Assembly: GCF_000350225.1 (NCBI RefSeq)
Contig: NW_005179095.1
Location: 85,509-149,508 of the forward strand
Length of the DNA stretch: 64,000 bases
Direction: 5' to 3'
Origin: Chondrus crispus
Taxonomy: Eukaryota; Rhodophyta; Florideophyceae; Gigartinales; Gigartinaceae
Under the pieces are notes generated by a model, which worked only from the letters and a program-made list of their open reading frames with translations, did no database searches and was not told where the DNA came from. Both the position numbers and the translations under genes were made by a program. Positions 23,150-33,575 of the stretch are shown here, in pieces. The stretch's first letter is position 1. Every line of letters starts with the position of its first letter.

Positions 23150-23760
23150 TGTAGTATAATCACCCCCAACGACGAGGGGGTGAGTACTGACAGTTCGGAA
23201 AGACCCCGATCGGCGGGAAGACAGAAGCACGGCCCACCCACGGTACCGAGCACGGGCTCGAGGTAGCGGTGGTAGAGCGGGATCGGGGAGGACGCGCGCA
23301 CGCGCGAGCGGTTCTACGCCTCGACGCCCCGGAGCGGTACTGGGTGACGATCCAGTACCGACGGGCGGAGGCGGAGCCGGCTCGTGGGCGTGCTACGCGC
23401 GTCCTCAACCCGCGCGCGGTGCTACTCCTAGGTAAAACGGACGGAAGTACCTAAAAGTAAGCGGGCGGACCAAGGTGGAGGATCCTTGACAAGTCCGTCC
23501 TTGTCGTCCTCCACCGCCGGCGGTCCGCTCATATTTAATGTACAGGGTCACCTATCATAACATTACAGTGGTGCAGGTCGGCCTGCACTGTAGTGCTGTC
23601 AGCCGTCGGGGCTGGCAGCACACGTGTTGTACACGTGTGTGCGCGCGCGCCCCCGTACACGTGGGGTACACGTGTGCACGCGCACTGAGGTACTGTAGAG
23701 CTCGGGCTCTACTGTTATAAATCTAATCTAAATCTAATTTAGGGAGGGGGATATGCTACA
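23150..23760 (-). repeat. Element B left LTR (3' LTR)
   Basis: 611 bp, TGTAGTATAATC...GGATATGCTACA. It contains a 9-bp-stem hairpin at 23335-23360 (CGGTACTGG / CCAGTACCG), a cluster of TACACGTG motifs with alternating CG tracts (~23620-23680) and a palindromic GAGCTCGGGCTC near its right end. Confidence 0.95.
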
Positions 23761-26129
23761 TGGCCCCCCTCTCAAGTGTGGACGTCCGCGTCCACTTTGC
23801 GCTGTCCCAGTCCTTCCCCGACAGTCCCGATCGATCATCTCGGCTCCGTCCTATCGGCCGTCCTATCATGGCCGACTCGACCTCTCTTCCTCCTCCGCCT
23901 CCGCTCGATGGCGGCGGCAAACCCGTGGCGGCGGGCGCGTCCGTCGTCGCGATTCCTTTGCCAAGCGGGGTCGCGTCATCGAGCGCGTCCCCTGGATCGC
24001 GAGAGGACGACATCGCTCTGACTCGTACGGCCCCGCTGGCTCCACCGGCTTTCCAGAAGTCCCGTTCCCGCTCCACGACCGTCTCCGTGGAGCTGGTGGC
24101 CCCTCCCGTGGGGCCACCCAAACCGGTTATCGCGTTCCGTCCGGCTGCCCCTTCGGCCCCGGCGGACGACGTCCTTCCCGTTGCGCATTTGGACGTCGCG
24201 CGCTACCACGCTGCTCCTGATGGTGCGTCCTTTGGCCGTCGTCCTCCTGTACCTCCCCCCTCCTCTTCCGGTCGGGAGGGGGAGGTGGCCTCTGCCACGC
24301 AGTGGTTCGGGGTTCCGTCTTCCGATGCCCCACTGCTCTCTGTCGACGAGCTGCAGTACCCCTGGTTGCGCAGGGGCCGTTCGGGGGTCACCGTAGCGGA
24401 GGTAATCTCGTGCGGGTGGCTTCCGTCCGATCTCGCCCGCGTGTTCAAGGTATACGAGGCGGGCGGCCTCGAAGAAGCGTCTTCGGCCCTTCGTCGCTTA
24501 ATGGCCGAAGGCGGCGGGGTCGGCTACCAGCTCCCGGACGAGCTGCCGGGCGATCGTACATTCGTGTACAGTGTTGCGGAGGTCCTCTACGTTGATCGTA
24601 TGGGGGCGTTCCTGTCCGGGTCGGTGCGGCTAGACCCCCGACGCTTCGTGCTGTCGGAGTTGGCGGGGTTGTACGTCTCGCCCCGCCCCTACACCTTCAC
24701 CAAGCCCCTCGTGGCTCTACAGAAGTCCTCGTGTTCCTTGATGCGGCTATATGCCGTGGGTTTCGCCCACCACGATTGGTCCGCCTACAGGAGAGACGAC
24801 GAGGCGGTCGGTCGGGTCGTCCCCTCCGCTGCCTTTGCGTCCGGCTTGACAGTCAGGGATTTTCCAGCTCTCCCCGTGAGCGTGCGGGAGAGCTTTCCTT
24901 CACTAGGGGTACACCCCCTTCTGCCTCCCATCCTGAAGTATTTTGGCATCGCGTGCGCCGACCTACAGCATCCAGCCCACTCGCGGCTCGCTTACAACTA
25001 TGAGCGCGAGTGGGCGTGGTCCGTATGCTGCGCCTTTATGTCGGAGGTTTACATGAACAAGCGGGCGTTCGTTCAGCCCGGCCCCACGGTTGCGTTCGTG
25101 AGGCGCGTCGCGTCGGGCCTTCCCGACGTCGCGCTGCATCCGTCCGAACACGGGTCCAGTCACGCCCCTTGGACATTCGGCCATGCCATTAGCCTCATGG
25201 ACCGCGCCAGCGAAGTCACCCCTCGGAACCACCGTTCGTGGATGGACTATACGACCGGAGCTCGCAGCTCCTATCTCAAGTACGATCCCACGGCGGACGC
25301 CTTCGTGGCGCGCTCTCCCCTCGTGCCGTCGGTCTCCGGCAACGCGCAACCGAGGGGAGGGGTCGGGTCTGAGCATCGGCGCGGGCGCCGTAAACGTTAC
25401 AGGGACCTCGACGCCGTGGCCGTGGACTCCGTTGGCACCGCTGTGAACCCCTTTCGGCCGACGTCCGTCGTCGGCCGTGGTCCTGTAGGGGACCCTGTCT
25501 CCGCAGCGACTGTCCTCCCCATCCCACCGCTCGATGCGGTGGGGCAGGAAACGCCCCGAGGGCGTCGCGTACGCGGACTGGTGCTCCCCCACGGAGAGCT
25601 GGCGGCGTCCGCCAAAGTAGTACGGGCGTTAGTCGTGGCCAGCCGGCGCGGTTGGACAGTAGGCGGGTTGGTCGATACCCTGGCTGACTGGTTCCTCACT
25701 CGGAGCGATGAAGCGCGCGATCTACGTGACGACCTAGCCATGCGCTCCGCGGAACTGCAGCGAGTCAGCCGTGAGCTAGGGTCCATGCGCGAGGCATCCG
25801 AGCGCCAAGCCGTGGCCTACGAACGGGCGGTGTTCGATCGCGAACGCTATCGACGCGAGCGCGACCGACTGCGGTCGTCGCAGTCGGTACCGCCGCCTGC
25901 AGGCAACGTTCCCCACCCCCCGGCTCCTGTAACCATCCGCGACCCGTATGCGGGGTACGAGCCCGACCCTCGCCCGTCTCGGGACGGGGCGAGCGGTGAG
26001 CATACCACACGGGTCGCCATGCCTACCCTGGCGGACATGGCAACCGGCTTACCCCGGCACCCGGGGTACTTTCCTCAAGCCAGTTACGATTCGGGGGCTC
26101 GCTTGCCCCCGAATGACCCGAGCCTCTGA
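23760..26129 (+). CDS. Antisense accessory ORF of element B, unknown family, coiled-coil C-terminal part
   Basis: 789 codons, uninterrupted, opposite to gag-pol. The ATG straddles the LTR end: its A is the last LTR base and TG are the first internal bases. Residues 1-~190 are Pro/Ser/Ala-rich. A folded-looking region follows (~195-510: YPWLRRGRSGVTVAEVISCG, VYSVAEVLYVDRMGAFLSGS, LPPILKYFG at ~386-394, AWSVCCAFMSEVYMNKRAFV). A basic stretch (HRRGRRKRY) at ~540, a charged probable coiled coil at ~650-700 (RDLRDDLAMRSAELQRVSRE) and a Pro-rich end complete it. The PIL-YFG...D..H core is shared with the element A antisense protein. A 2.4-kb open frame in GC-rich DNA could in part reflect base composition, but the shared motif and aromatic content argue for selection. 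No known family recognised. Confidence 0.65.
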   Translation: MAPLSSVDVRVHFALSQSFPDSPDRSSRLRPIGRPIMADSTSLPPPPPLDGGGKPVAAGASVVAIPLPSGVASSSASPGSREDDIALTRTAPLAPPAFQKSRSRSTTVSVELVAPPVGPPKPVIAFRPAAPSAPADDVLPVAHLDVARYHAAPDGASFGRRPPVPPPSSSGREGEVASATQWFGVPSSDAPLLSVDELQYPWLRRGRSGVTVAEVISCGWLPSDLARVFKVYEAGGLEEASSALRRLMAEGGGVGYQLPDELPGDRTFVYSVAEVLYVDRMGAFLSGSVRLDPRRFVLSELAGLYVSPRPYTFTKPLVALQKSSCSLMRLYAVGFAHHDWSAYRRDDEAVGRVVPSAAFASGLTVRDFPALPVSVRESFPSLGVHPLLPPILKYFGIACADLQHPAHSRLAYNYEREWAWSVCCAFMSEVYMNKRAFVQPGPTVAFVRRVASGLPDVALHPSEHGSSHAPWTFGHAISLMDRASEVTPRNHRSWMDYTTGARSSYLKYDPTADAFVARSPLVPSVSGNAQPRGGVGSEHRRGRRKRYRDLDAVAVDSVGTAVNPFRPTSVVGRGPVGDPVSAATVLPIPPLDAVGQETPRGRRVRGLVLPHGELAASAKVVRALVVASRRGWTVGGLVDTLADWFLTRSDEARDLRDDLAMRSAELQRVSRELGSMREASERQAVAYERAVFDRERYRRERDRLRSSQSVPPPAGNVPHPPAPVTIRDPYAGYEPDPRPSRDGASGEHTTRVAMPTLADMATGLPRHPGYFPQASYDSGARLPPNDPSL
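23761..23775 (-). other. Element B polypurine tract
   Basis: Minus-strand purine run (GAGAGGGGGG) directly beside the left LTR. Confidence 0.8.
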
Positions 26130-26429
26130 CCTTGTCAGCGTGTAGGTCAACCGCGCGGGGTTTCCTCCTCCCCTTGTCGGCGAGCAGAGGGGGCCCTGGC
26201 GCCTTTCCACAATAAAAATCGCCTTCCTGCAGAGTCGTTTTCGTGGTACCACCTCCTTCCGTTTTGGTCCCCACCCGCAGCCCGCCGCCAGTTCCCCTTA
26301 CCGACCAACGGCAAACGAGCGACGGTTCGGTGCGCGTAGCTAGCGCCCTTCTACTCGACGTCCCCTTCGCCTTCGGTTGGCGGGGGCCGTGGTGAGGAGG
26401 TTATACAGCGGAGGCGGGCGCACGGCCTT

Positions 26430-28075
26430 GTCTTTCTTCGCGTCCCTCGCCATTACGGGCGAGGGCGCGAGCGAGCAGCTGTTCGCTTTTCTTTTGGACG
26501 TCCCTCGCCATTCGGGGCGAGGGAGCGGACGCTTCTCTTATCTTTTGCGCGCCCTTGCATTCGGGGCGAGGGCCAGAAGCGCGCGGCGTTCGTCTCCTTC
26601 AGTCCGCCCCCTCGCCGTGCCGGGGGCGAGGTCTCAGGGCGCTGTATTGGCCTTATCCGCCCGGTGCTCCTTTCCATGCGGGGGCGAGGGCGCCGGGCGC
26701 GCGACGATCGCATTTCTTCGCGTCCCTCCCCCTGCGGGGGCGAGGGCAACGCGCGCGGAGTTCGTCCTAGACCTCGTGCCCCTTCGCCATCCCCGCTTCG
26801 AGGAGACGACCTCTCCGCCGGGTCCGCTGCAGACCGCGCGGATGAAGGAGGGGAAATGCAAAGGGTTCGGCGGAGGTGGGAATCACTCCCATGGGGAGTT
26901 TGACGAGCTCCCATTGGTCGGATCGTCTTTCCGACGTTAGGCAGCGCTTACCGGCAATTTCCAAGGCGCTCGATTTGACGAGCTCCCGTTGGTTGGATCG
27001 GCTTCTCACCCTCGAGCCCCCATTGTCCCTGGAGTTTTCCTTCTCTCCCGCGGCCTCCGTCGGACCTCGCGCTCCTCTCGCCATCGGGGCGAGGGCGCGA
27101 CGATCCTCCGCATACTTGGCGTCCCTCATCGCCTGTGGCGAGGGACGCGGGTCCTCGACGAACGGCTTCATACTTTCCGTCCCTCGCCATCGGGGCGAGG
27201 ACGCGGCGCGAGCGGCACTCGTGTTCTTGTCCGCGCGCGCCCCTCGCTATCGGGACGAGGGCGCGGCGCGTAGACATACGTTTTCTTCTTCGCGCGACGC
27301 CCGCCATCGGTGGCGGGGGCGCCGCGCGTGCGCCGTTCGTCTTTTTCCTCGCTCGCGCCTCTCGCATTTGGAGGAGGGGCGCGAACGCGAACGGCATTCG
27401 TCTTCTTGCCGGCGCGCCCCTCGCTATCGGGGCGAGGGGGCGGACGCGTGGGCGTACGTCTTCTTCTTTGCGCGCCCCCGGCCATCAGTGGCGGGGGCGC
27501 CGCGCGTGCGCCGTTCGTCTTTTTCCTCGCTCGCGCCTCTCGCATTCGGAGGCGGGGCGCGAACGCGAACGGCATTCGTCTTCTTGCCCCCGCGCCCCTC
27601 GCCATCGGGGCGAGGGGGCGGACGCTTGGGCGTACGTCTTCTTCTTTGCTCGCGTCTCTCCCCGCCGTCGGTGGCGGGAGCGCGAGCCCTCGGCAAATTT
27701 CCTTACCCCGCGCCCTTCGTCATCGGTTGCGAGGGCGCGGGCGGGCGGCGAACGTTCCTTTCAGTGCTGTCCCTCGCCATTGGGGCGAGAGCGCGACGTG
27801 TGGGCGTACGTTTTCCTCTTCGCGCGCCCCCCCGCCATCGGTGGCGGGGGCGCCGCGTGTGTGCCGTTCGTCTTTTCTTGCGGTCGCCCCTCGGCGTCCG
27901 GGGCAAGGGCCCGGACGTTTCTCTTATCCTTCGGCCCTCGCCTTCGGAGGCGGGGGCGCGGACGCGCGCGACGTACGTTTTGTTCTGTGCGCCCCTCACC
28001 CTCGGGAGCGAGGGCATGCACGCGCGACGTCCGTCTCTCCTTGTGCGCACCCCTCGCTTTACCGTCAGTGTCCGT
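26430..28075. repeat. Tandem array of about 24 GC-rich hairpin units in element B
   Basis: Units of ~55-62 bp each contain an imperfect inverted repeat such as CCCTCGCCATCGGGGCGAGGG (8-9-bp stem, ~4-nt loop), followed by a spacer often reading CGTACGTCTTCTTC or CGTTCGTCTTTTTCC. Stem sequences vary (CCCGCC/GGCGGG, CCTCGC/GCGAGG) while pairing is mostly kept. The array is interrupted at ~26870-27060 by a diverged piece with two direct copies of TTTGACGAGCTCCC. It lies between the pol stop and the antisense ORF. Long frames across it are by-products of the repeat. Confidence 0.85.
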
Positions 28076-28875
28076 CCGGCCCCTACTGTACGCAGCGTCT
28101 ACGACGTTTGTTGCGTACAGTACCCGTGCGCGCGCGTGCGGGAACAGACAGAGCCCTGAGTCCTTGACCAAATTACCACCAAAAAATTGCAAAAATTGTT
28201 TTCCCGCGAAAACCTTTTTTTGCCAAAAAATCACCGCACGGTCCGTGATGTGAGTGCGGCGGGCGCGGACCAAATTTTTTTCACGTGTACGGATGTTTCC
28301 GTAAGATCCAAATGGATCGCGACCTATTTGGATTGCTTCGCGCGCGTGCGTTGCGCCCGTTGTGCGCATGTTTTCCGTTAATTTTCTCGAGGGTGGTGGC
28401 GGATTGCCACTGTGGCCAGCGCGTGCGCTGGGCGTACGAACGGCGTACTGTACGCCCCTCAGGCGTATTTTCTTCTAATTTTAAGAACACCCGCACAATC
28501 TCTGCGCACGGGCGTGTTGCAGTGGTCGTGGATTGCACTTAGGTGGCGATGTGCCCTTCCGTGGTGTTCTCGTGTGCACGGGTTCCGACCGTCGCATGTG
28601 CTGTGGCCGTGCGTTTGGCCCCTTGGTTCGAAAAGGGGGCTATTGGCTTCCTCGCGCGCTCTGTCGTCCGGCTCGGGTCACATTGGCCCTAACGGGGATC
28701 GCTCCCCATTCAGACAGTCCGTACCATCTGGTTCCTTCGTCTCGCGTCCGTGGCGTTCGGGAGTCAAATACGGCTTGGCTTCCGAACGTCCCCTTGGTCT
28801 CGAACCACAGGGGACTAATTTAACCGTAACGGAGCGGTTGAATGTAGCCGAACGAGACGGTTGAGGGCCCCCTCC
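28076..28875. other. Element B spacer between hairpin array and pol
   Basis: No supportable gene on either strand. Includes an AT-rich, hairpin-free stretch at 28170-28270 that contrasts with the neighbouring GC-rich array. Confidence 0.5.
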
Positions 28876-31800
28876 TTAAGCGTGAATGTCCGCGTTCACG
28901 TCTGAGGTGAGGCCTCTGCCGGTGCGCCTCCGGAGGCGTTGGGCGTAACGAGACACCAACTCCTCCGGGACGTGAGTGCGTGCGGTCCAAGTGGGCGTGT
29001 CGTAATCCGCCCACTTGATGAGGAACTCCGTAGTTCCATCCTCCATGGCCCGATGCCGGAGTAGTCGCTCGACAGCGTACTGAGTGCCCTCGGTGACCTT
29101 GTCGGCAAGGTCACCTGGGGTTGTCGTGCTCGCCCGTGACACGCTCGTCGGTGGTGGGGCGTACACGCAGCGGTCTGCGGAGACGCGCTCGGTAACACCA
29201 TCACGATCGATCGTGATGGTTCGCCGGTCGTTGGCGAGTACCCGGTATGGCCCAACGGCGGGCGACGCGAGTTTGTAAGACGTCTTTGCCCCATCGGTGG
29301 GGTTCAGGTAGACGTAATTACCTGGCTTGATACGTGCGTTGAGCCGTCTGACGCGTTTATCGAAGTCGCGCTTGAACCGAGCCTGCGTCCGGCGCAGGCT
29401 CCCGTACGCCTTCTGGATCGTGTCGTCCAACGTCTTGAGGAACTCAGCGCGCGCGTTGCCCCTATCGGACGGGGGCGCGTCACCGTCGGCTCTACGTAGG
29501 GAGAACTCCGGCGGGGGTCGGCTGAGGACGAGCTCGAAGGGCGTGGTACTCGTCGTACGATGTACGTGGGAGTTGTACGCGTACGTGAGCGGCCCCACGT
29601 ACAAGTCCCAGTCGTCCTGATGTTCGCCGACGTAATTGCGTAACATCGAAGCGATGGTCCGGTTGTATCGCTCGACCTGCCCGTTCGTCTGGGGGTGGTA
29701 CGCCGAAGTGTACAAGTTCGTCACCCCCAGGACACGGCACGTGCTGTGGAAGAACTTCGCGTTAAACTGCGGTCCGTTATCCGACAGTAGCGAGCGTGGG
29801 ACGCCGTATTTAAATACCCACGCGTCGCAGAACGCGACGGCGACCGTGTACGCGGTTACGGTCCGCAGTGCTACAACTTGAGTCAGCTTGGTGAAACGGT
29901 CCGTAATTACGAGAAGGAACCGTTTCCCTGCCTTCGTCTTGGGTAGCGGTCCCAAGATGTCGATGGCGAGGCTCTCAAGCGGCCGTGTTGCCGGAAACAA
30001 CATCAAACGGTTGAGGTGTTTCCGCAACTTAACACGGTTCATCGCGCATGTTCGGCACCCTCGCACCGTAGCTGCGACATCTGCAGCGAGATGGGGCCAG
30101 TAGTACTCGCGACGGAGCGCGAAGTACATACGGTTCTGGCCCGGGTGCCCGGCGATGGTTGGTGTGTGGCAGAGCTGGAGAAGCCGAGCCCGTAGCGTCC
30201 GTGGCACCACGACCTGCACGATGTCAGGGTCGAAGGGGTGTCTCCGTTTGAGCACCCCGTGGTGGTCCTCGAAGAATTCGGAGTCCCGGGACTCTGACTG
30301 TCGTGCCAGTACGGTCTGGCAGAAGTCATCCACGCGTTGCTCCTCGGCTATCTCCTCTAACGTAAGAGGGGCCGGAAGGTCGTCCTGCGGAGGGGCGACC
30401 GTGGAGGCGGGCGCGCCAACCTCGGGTTGTTCGGCGCGCTCGATGTCGACAGCGTCGAACTCGTCGTTCTCCTCCCAGAACGAGGTGGGTCCTTCAAGAG
30501 CGGGGGCCTCGTCGTCGCCCCTCGGCTCGTCGCGCGTACGGATGCCCGAATCTCTTCGCGATCCGGCTTGGTTCCTTGTTGTCACGAAGACATGGACGGC
30601 CTTGTGATCGCAGCTCGCGGTACAGACGTGGTCTGCGAGCTCGTCCGACATGTCACAGACGGTCGTACCGGCATCGAAGGTGGGAATGTCGTCATCCACC
30701 TCGACGACTGGGCGAGGGTCGTCGGTGACCCTTGGCGACACGAGGCGTGACAGGGCATCGGGCACCTGGTGCACGCGCCCGGGGCGGTACTGGATGGTGA
30801 AATCGTATTCCGCCAACCGCAGTCGCCACCGGGTAAGCCTTCCGGAACTCTCTGTGAGGGACATAAGCGATCGGAGGGCATCATGGTCCGTCCGGACGAT
30901 GAACTTGGTACCTTCGATGTACGGCCATAGTGTGCGGACGGCCCACACTACGGCAAAGCATTCGCGCTCCGTAGCGCTGTAGTTGCGCTCACTATCGGAC
31001 AGTGAGTACGACCAATACCCCACGGGGCGCCAGTCGTTGGCGCCTTCGTGTTCCTGGAGCAACGTACAGCCCAGTTGATAGGCACTAGCATCCGTGTCGA
31101 TCATGTACGGCCGACCGTACCGCGGCAATGCTAGGATCGGCGGGGAAATCATCCGCTCCTTCAACGCTTCGAACGCTTGAAGTTGTAGCTCGGTCGGGTC
31201 ATCGAAGTTGGGGTCCGCGTCCTTGCGCGTCATGTCCGTTAATGGGCGCACAATCTTCGCGAACCCCTTCACGAAGCGGCGGTAGACGTTGCACGCTCCG
31301 AGGTACGAGCGCACCTGCGTCAACGTCCTCGGAAAGGTGAACGTCTTGAAGGCGTCCGCCGCCGCTTCGGCGACGCTCAGCTTACCTGGGGAAATGACGT
31401 GCCCCAGGTAGTGCACCTTTGGTTGGAAGAAGCTACACTTCTTGAGCTTGAGGGAGATTCCGGCGCTCCTCAGCAAGCTCAAGACAGTGTCGAGATGCTT
31501 CGCGTGTTCTCCGTGCGTACGGGAGAACACGATGACATCATCCAGGTAGACGAGGCATATCTGCCATCGGACGCCAGATAGGATGATGTCGAGGGCACGT
31601 TGGAAGGTGGCCGGTGCCCCTTTTAGCCCGAACGGCATACGCAAATGGCGAAACGTTCCCATATGCGTAGTGAACGTGGTCTTGTCCCGGTCTTCCGGAG
31701 CGACGGGGATCTGCCAATAACCGGAATTGCAGTCCAACGTCGTAAAGACGGCTGCATCTCCGAGCGAATCGATGCAGTCGTCCATCCGGGGCAGTGGATA

Positions 31801-33575
31801 CGAATCCGCTGCCGTCTTTGCGTTGAGACGCCGGTAGTCCACGCAGAACCGAAGAGAGCCGTCTTTCTTCGGTACGAGCACCACGGGGGACGCCCATTCG
31901 GTGCTCGCAGGTTCGATTACCCCTGCGTTCAACATTTTGTTGACTTCCTTGGCGACCATCTCACGCATAGCCGGCCCCTTTCGGTAGGGCATTGAACGTA
32001 TCGGCTTCGTACCCGGTTCGAGGGGAATGCGGTGTTCGGTCTCTCGGATCGTTCCGAGCGCCCCGCTCCACAGACTCGAGTGCTTACGGAGCATCTCGAG
32101 CACGTGGCCCCGGAACTTGTCATCATCGATGTATGACAAGTCGATTTCTTTTTCCCAATCCTCCGGCGGATTTTCGGGATCCTTTTCAGAGGCGGGTGCA
32201 GTGCCCCCTTCCGGCGGCGGGCACTTCGCCGGTCGGCCGTCCGTACCGGCTCCTCTCTTCTCAACGGTTGCCCCCTGGGCGGAGCCTGGTCGACCAGCTC
32301 CTGCCGTTCCGACTTGATCGGTCTAGTCGGTGAGGTGAAGCGCGTGCGCGATCCCCTCGGCGATGCCACGTTCGGGCGTCAAGATCGCGAGGGGGTTGCG
32401 CTTCGCGTATCCCACGACGGTGTGCTTCGGAAGCCGCCTTTCCTGTCGCGAAAAGTTCGCGACGATGACGTCGAAGGTCTGGTTCGGCAGGACCTCGATG
32501 ACGCCGTTCGTCAGCCTCACTCCATGTCGGTGTTGGAGTGACGGCTTCGGCTCTATAAACAAGAGTCCCCTCCCCGTCGTAGTAACGCGCACACGGGCCT
32601 GCGACCTCGCGGGAATGGTAACCCAGCGGGCGATTCGGATCGCCTGCGGGGCTTCGTCACGTGCGTCTGCCCGGTTTGTCTGACGTCCGTGCCGCCTGGT
32701 TGGGGGAGTCGGCTCCCCCTTCCCGTCGACGATGGCAACGAAGCCACCTTGGCGGAGCTCCAAGCGTTGAGCTTCGATGTCGATACTTCGTACGTGTGTA
32801 TCGATGAAGGCCGTACCGAGGAGGACCGGCACGGCGAGCTGGTCCGCCACGACGAACGGAATTCGGAACGTCGTGTTCCTCAACCGCACGGCCAGGCGTA
32901 CGAGGGCCGAGAGCTTAAGCGGGTTGCTATTCGCGCCTGCCAATCGGGGCAGTGGCGCGTCGCGGATGACGTACCGCGACCAATCGGGAGGAAGGTCCGC
33001 CTTCCTCACCAGATTGTACCCCGAGCACGTATCAACGGCGATCGTGCGGGGCTTGAAGGCATTGCCCTCCGTGGCTATCGAGCCGAGGACGTTGTAAATC
33101 TTCGACGTCATAAGGCAAATGACGCCGTCGACCACCTTCGGCGTGCCCGGCTCGGCGAGATCGTTCCGCCTGGGCCGCCGGCGCCGGTTCCGACTTCTCT
33201 TCCGCGTCCCTCGGCCTTGGTCGCGGGGCGCCCTTCGGTCGGCCGCGTCCCCGCGACCAGTCGCGTTCGTACGCGGCTTGAATTCTTCTGGCGGCCCCGG
33301 GTCCCCCTGGGTTGGGCCGCTGGCGCGTTCGATGCGCTTCTTGTTAGGCACTTGGCTCACGGTTTCCACAGTGCCTTCCTCCGTGTGCGCCGGGCTCACG
33401 GTTGCCTCAGCGTCTTCTTCCTTTCGCACCGAGCTTACGGGTGTCTCGGTGCGCTTGTGCGGGGTTGAGGGGAATAATATCGGTAAACATTCCCCTCCCC
33501 CGCCGGGGACAAATAGGGGCGGGTCACGGTTGGTTTGACAAGACGGTTCACGCGACCGCGCGAACGTGACCGTCT
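28876..33575 (-). CDS. pol: Element B Pol: protease, reverse transcriptase, RNase H, integrase, chromodomain (in-frame TAG between protease and RT)
   Basis: Read leftwards, in the -1 frame relative to gag. Protease is around 33030-32960 (VDTCSGYNLVRKADLP; the usual DTG is DTC-SG here). RT has YRRLNAKTAADSYPLPRMDD, MPFGLKGAPATFQRAL and YLDD near 31540. RNase H starts with MIDTDASAYQLG. Integrase has an H-H-C-C finger (CHTPTIAGHPG ... CRTCAMN) and catalytic IDILGP (~29960), SDNGPQF (~29775) and NGQVER (~29680). A C-terminal chromodomain-like block lies near 29070-28960 (YAVERLLRH ... FLIKWADYDTPTW). The only interruption is TAG at 32323-32325; both sides are in the same frame. The RT-IN part (1087 codons) is fully open. 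Confidence 0.93.

Noticed and set aside
24963-25592. 209-codon minus-strand frame inside the element B antisense ORF
   Set aside because: Would be sense with gag-pol, but has Arg/His-rich shadow composition and no start beyond a chance ATG.
26430-28075. CRISPR-like regular repeat spacing
   Set aside because: Repeats are imperfect, the spacers are repeated rather than unique, there are no cas genes, and the setting is a eukaryotic retrotransposon.
26377-28381. Several long overlapping frames on both strands (up to 427 codons), rich in Arg/Ala/Pro
   Set aside because: They run through the GC-rich tandem hairpin array in every frame and repeat the same peptides; they are by-products of the repeat.
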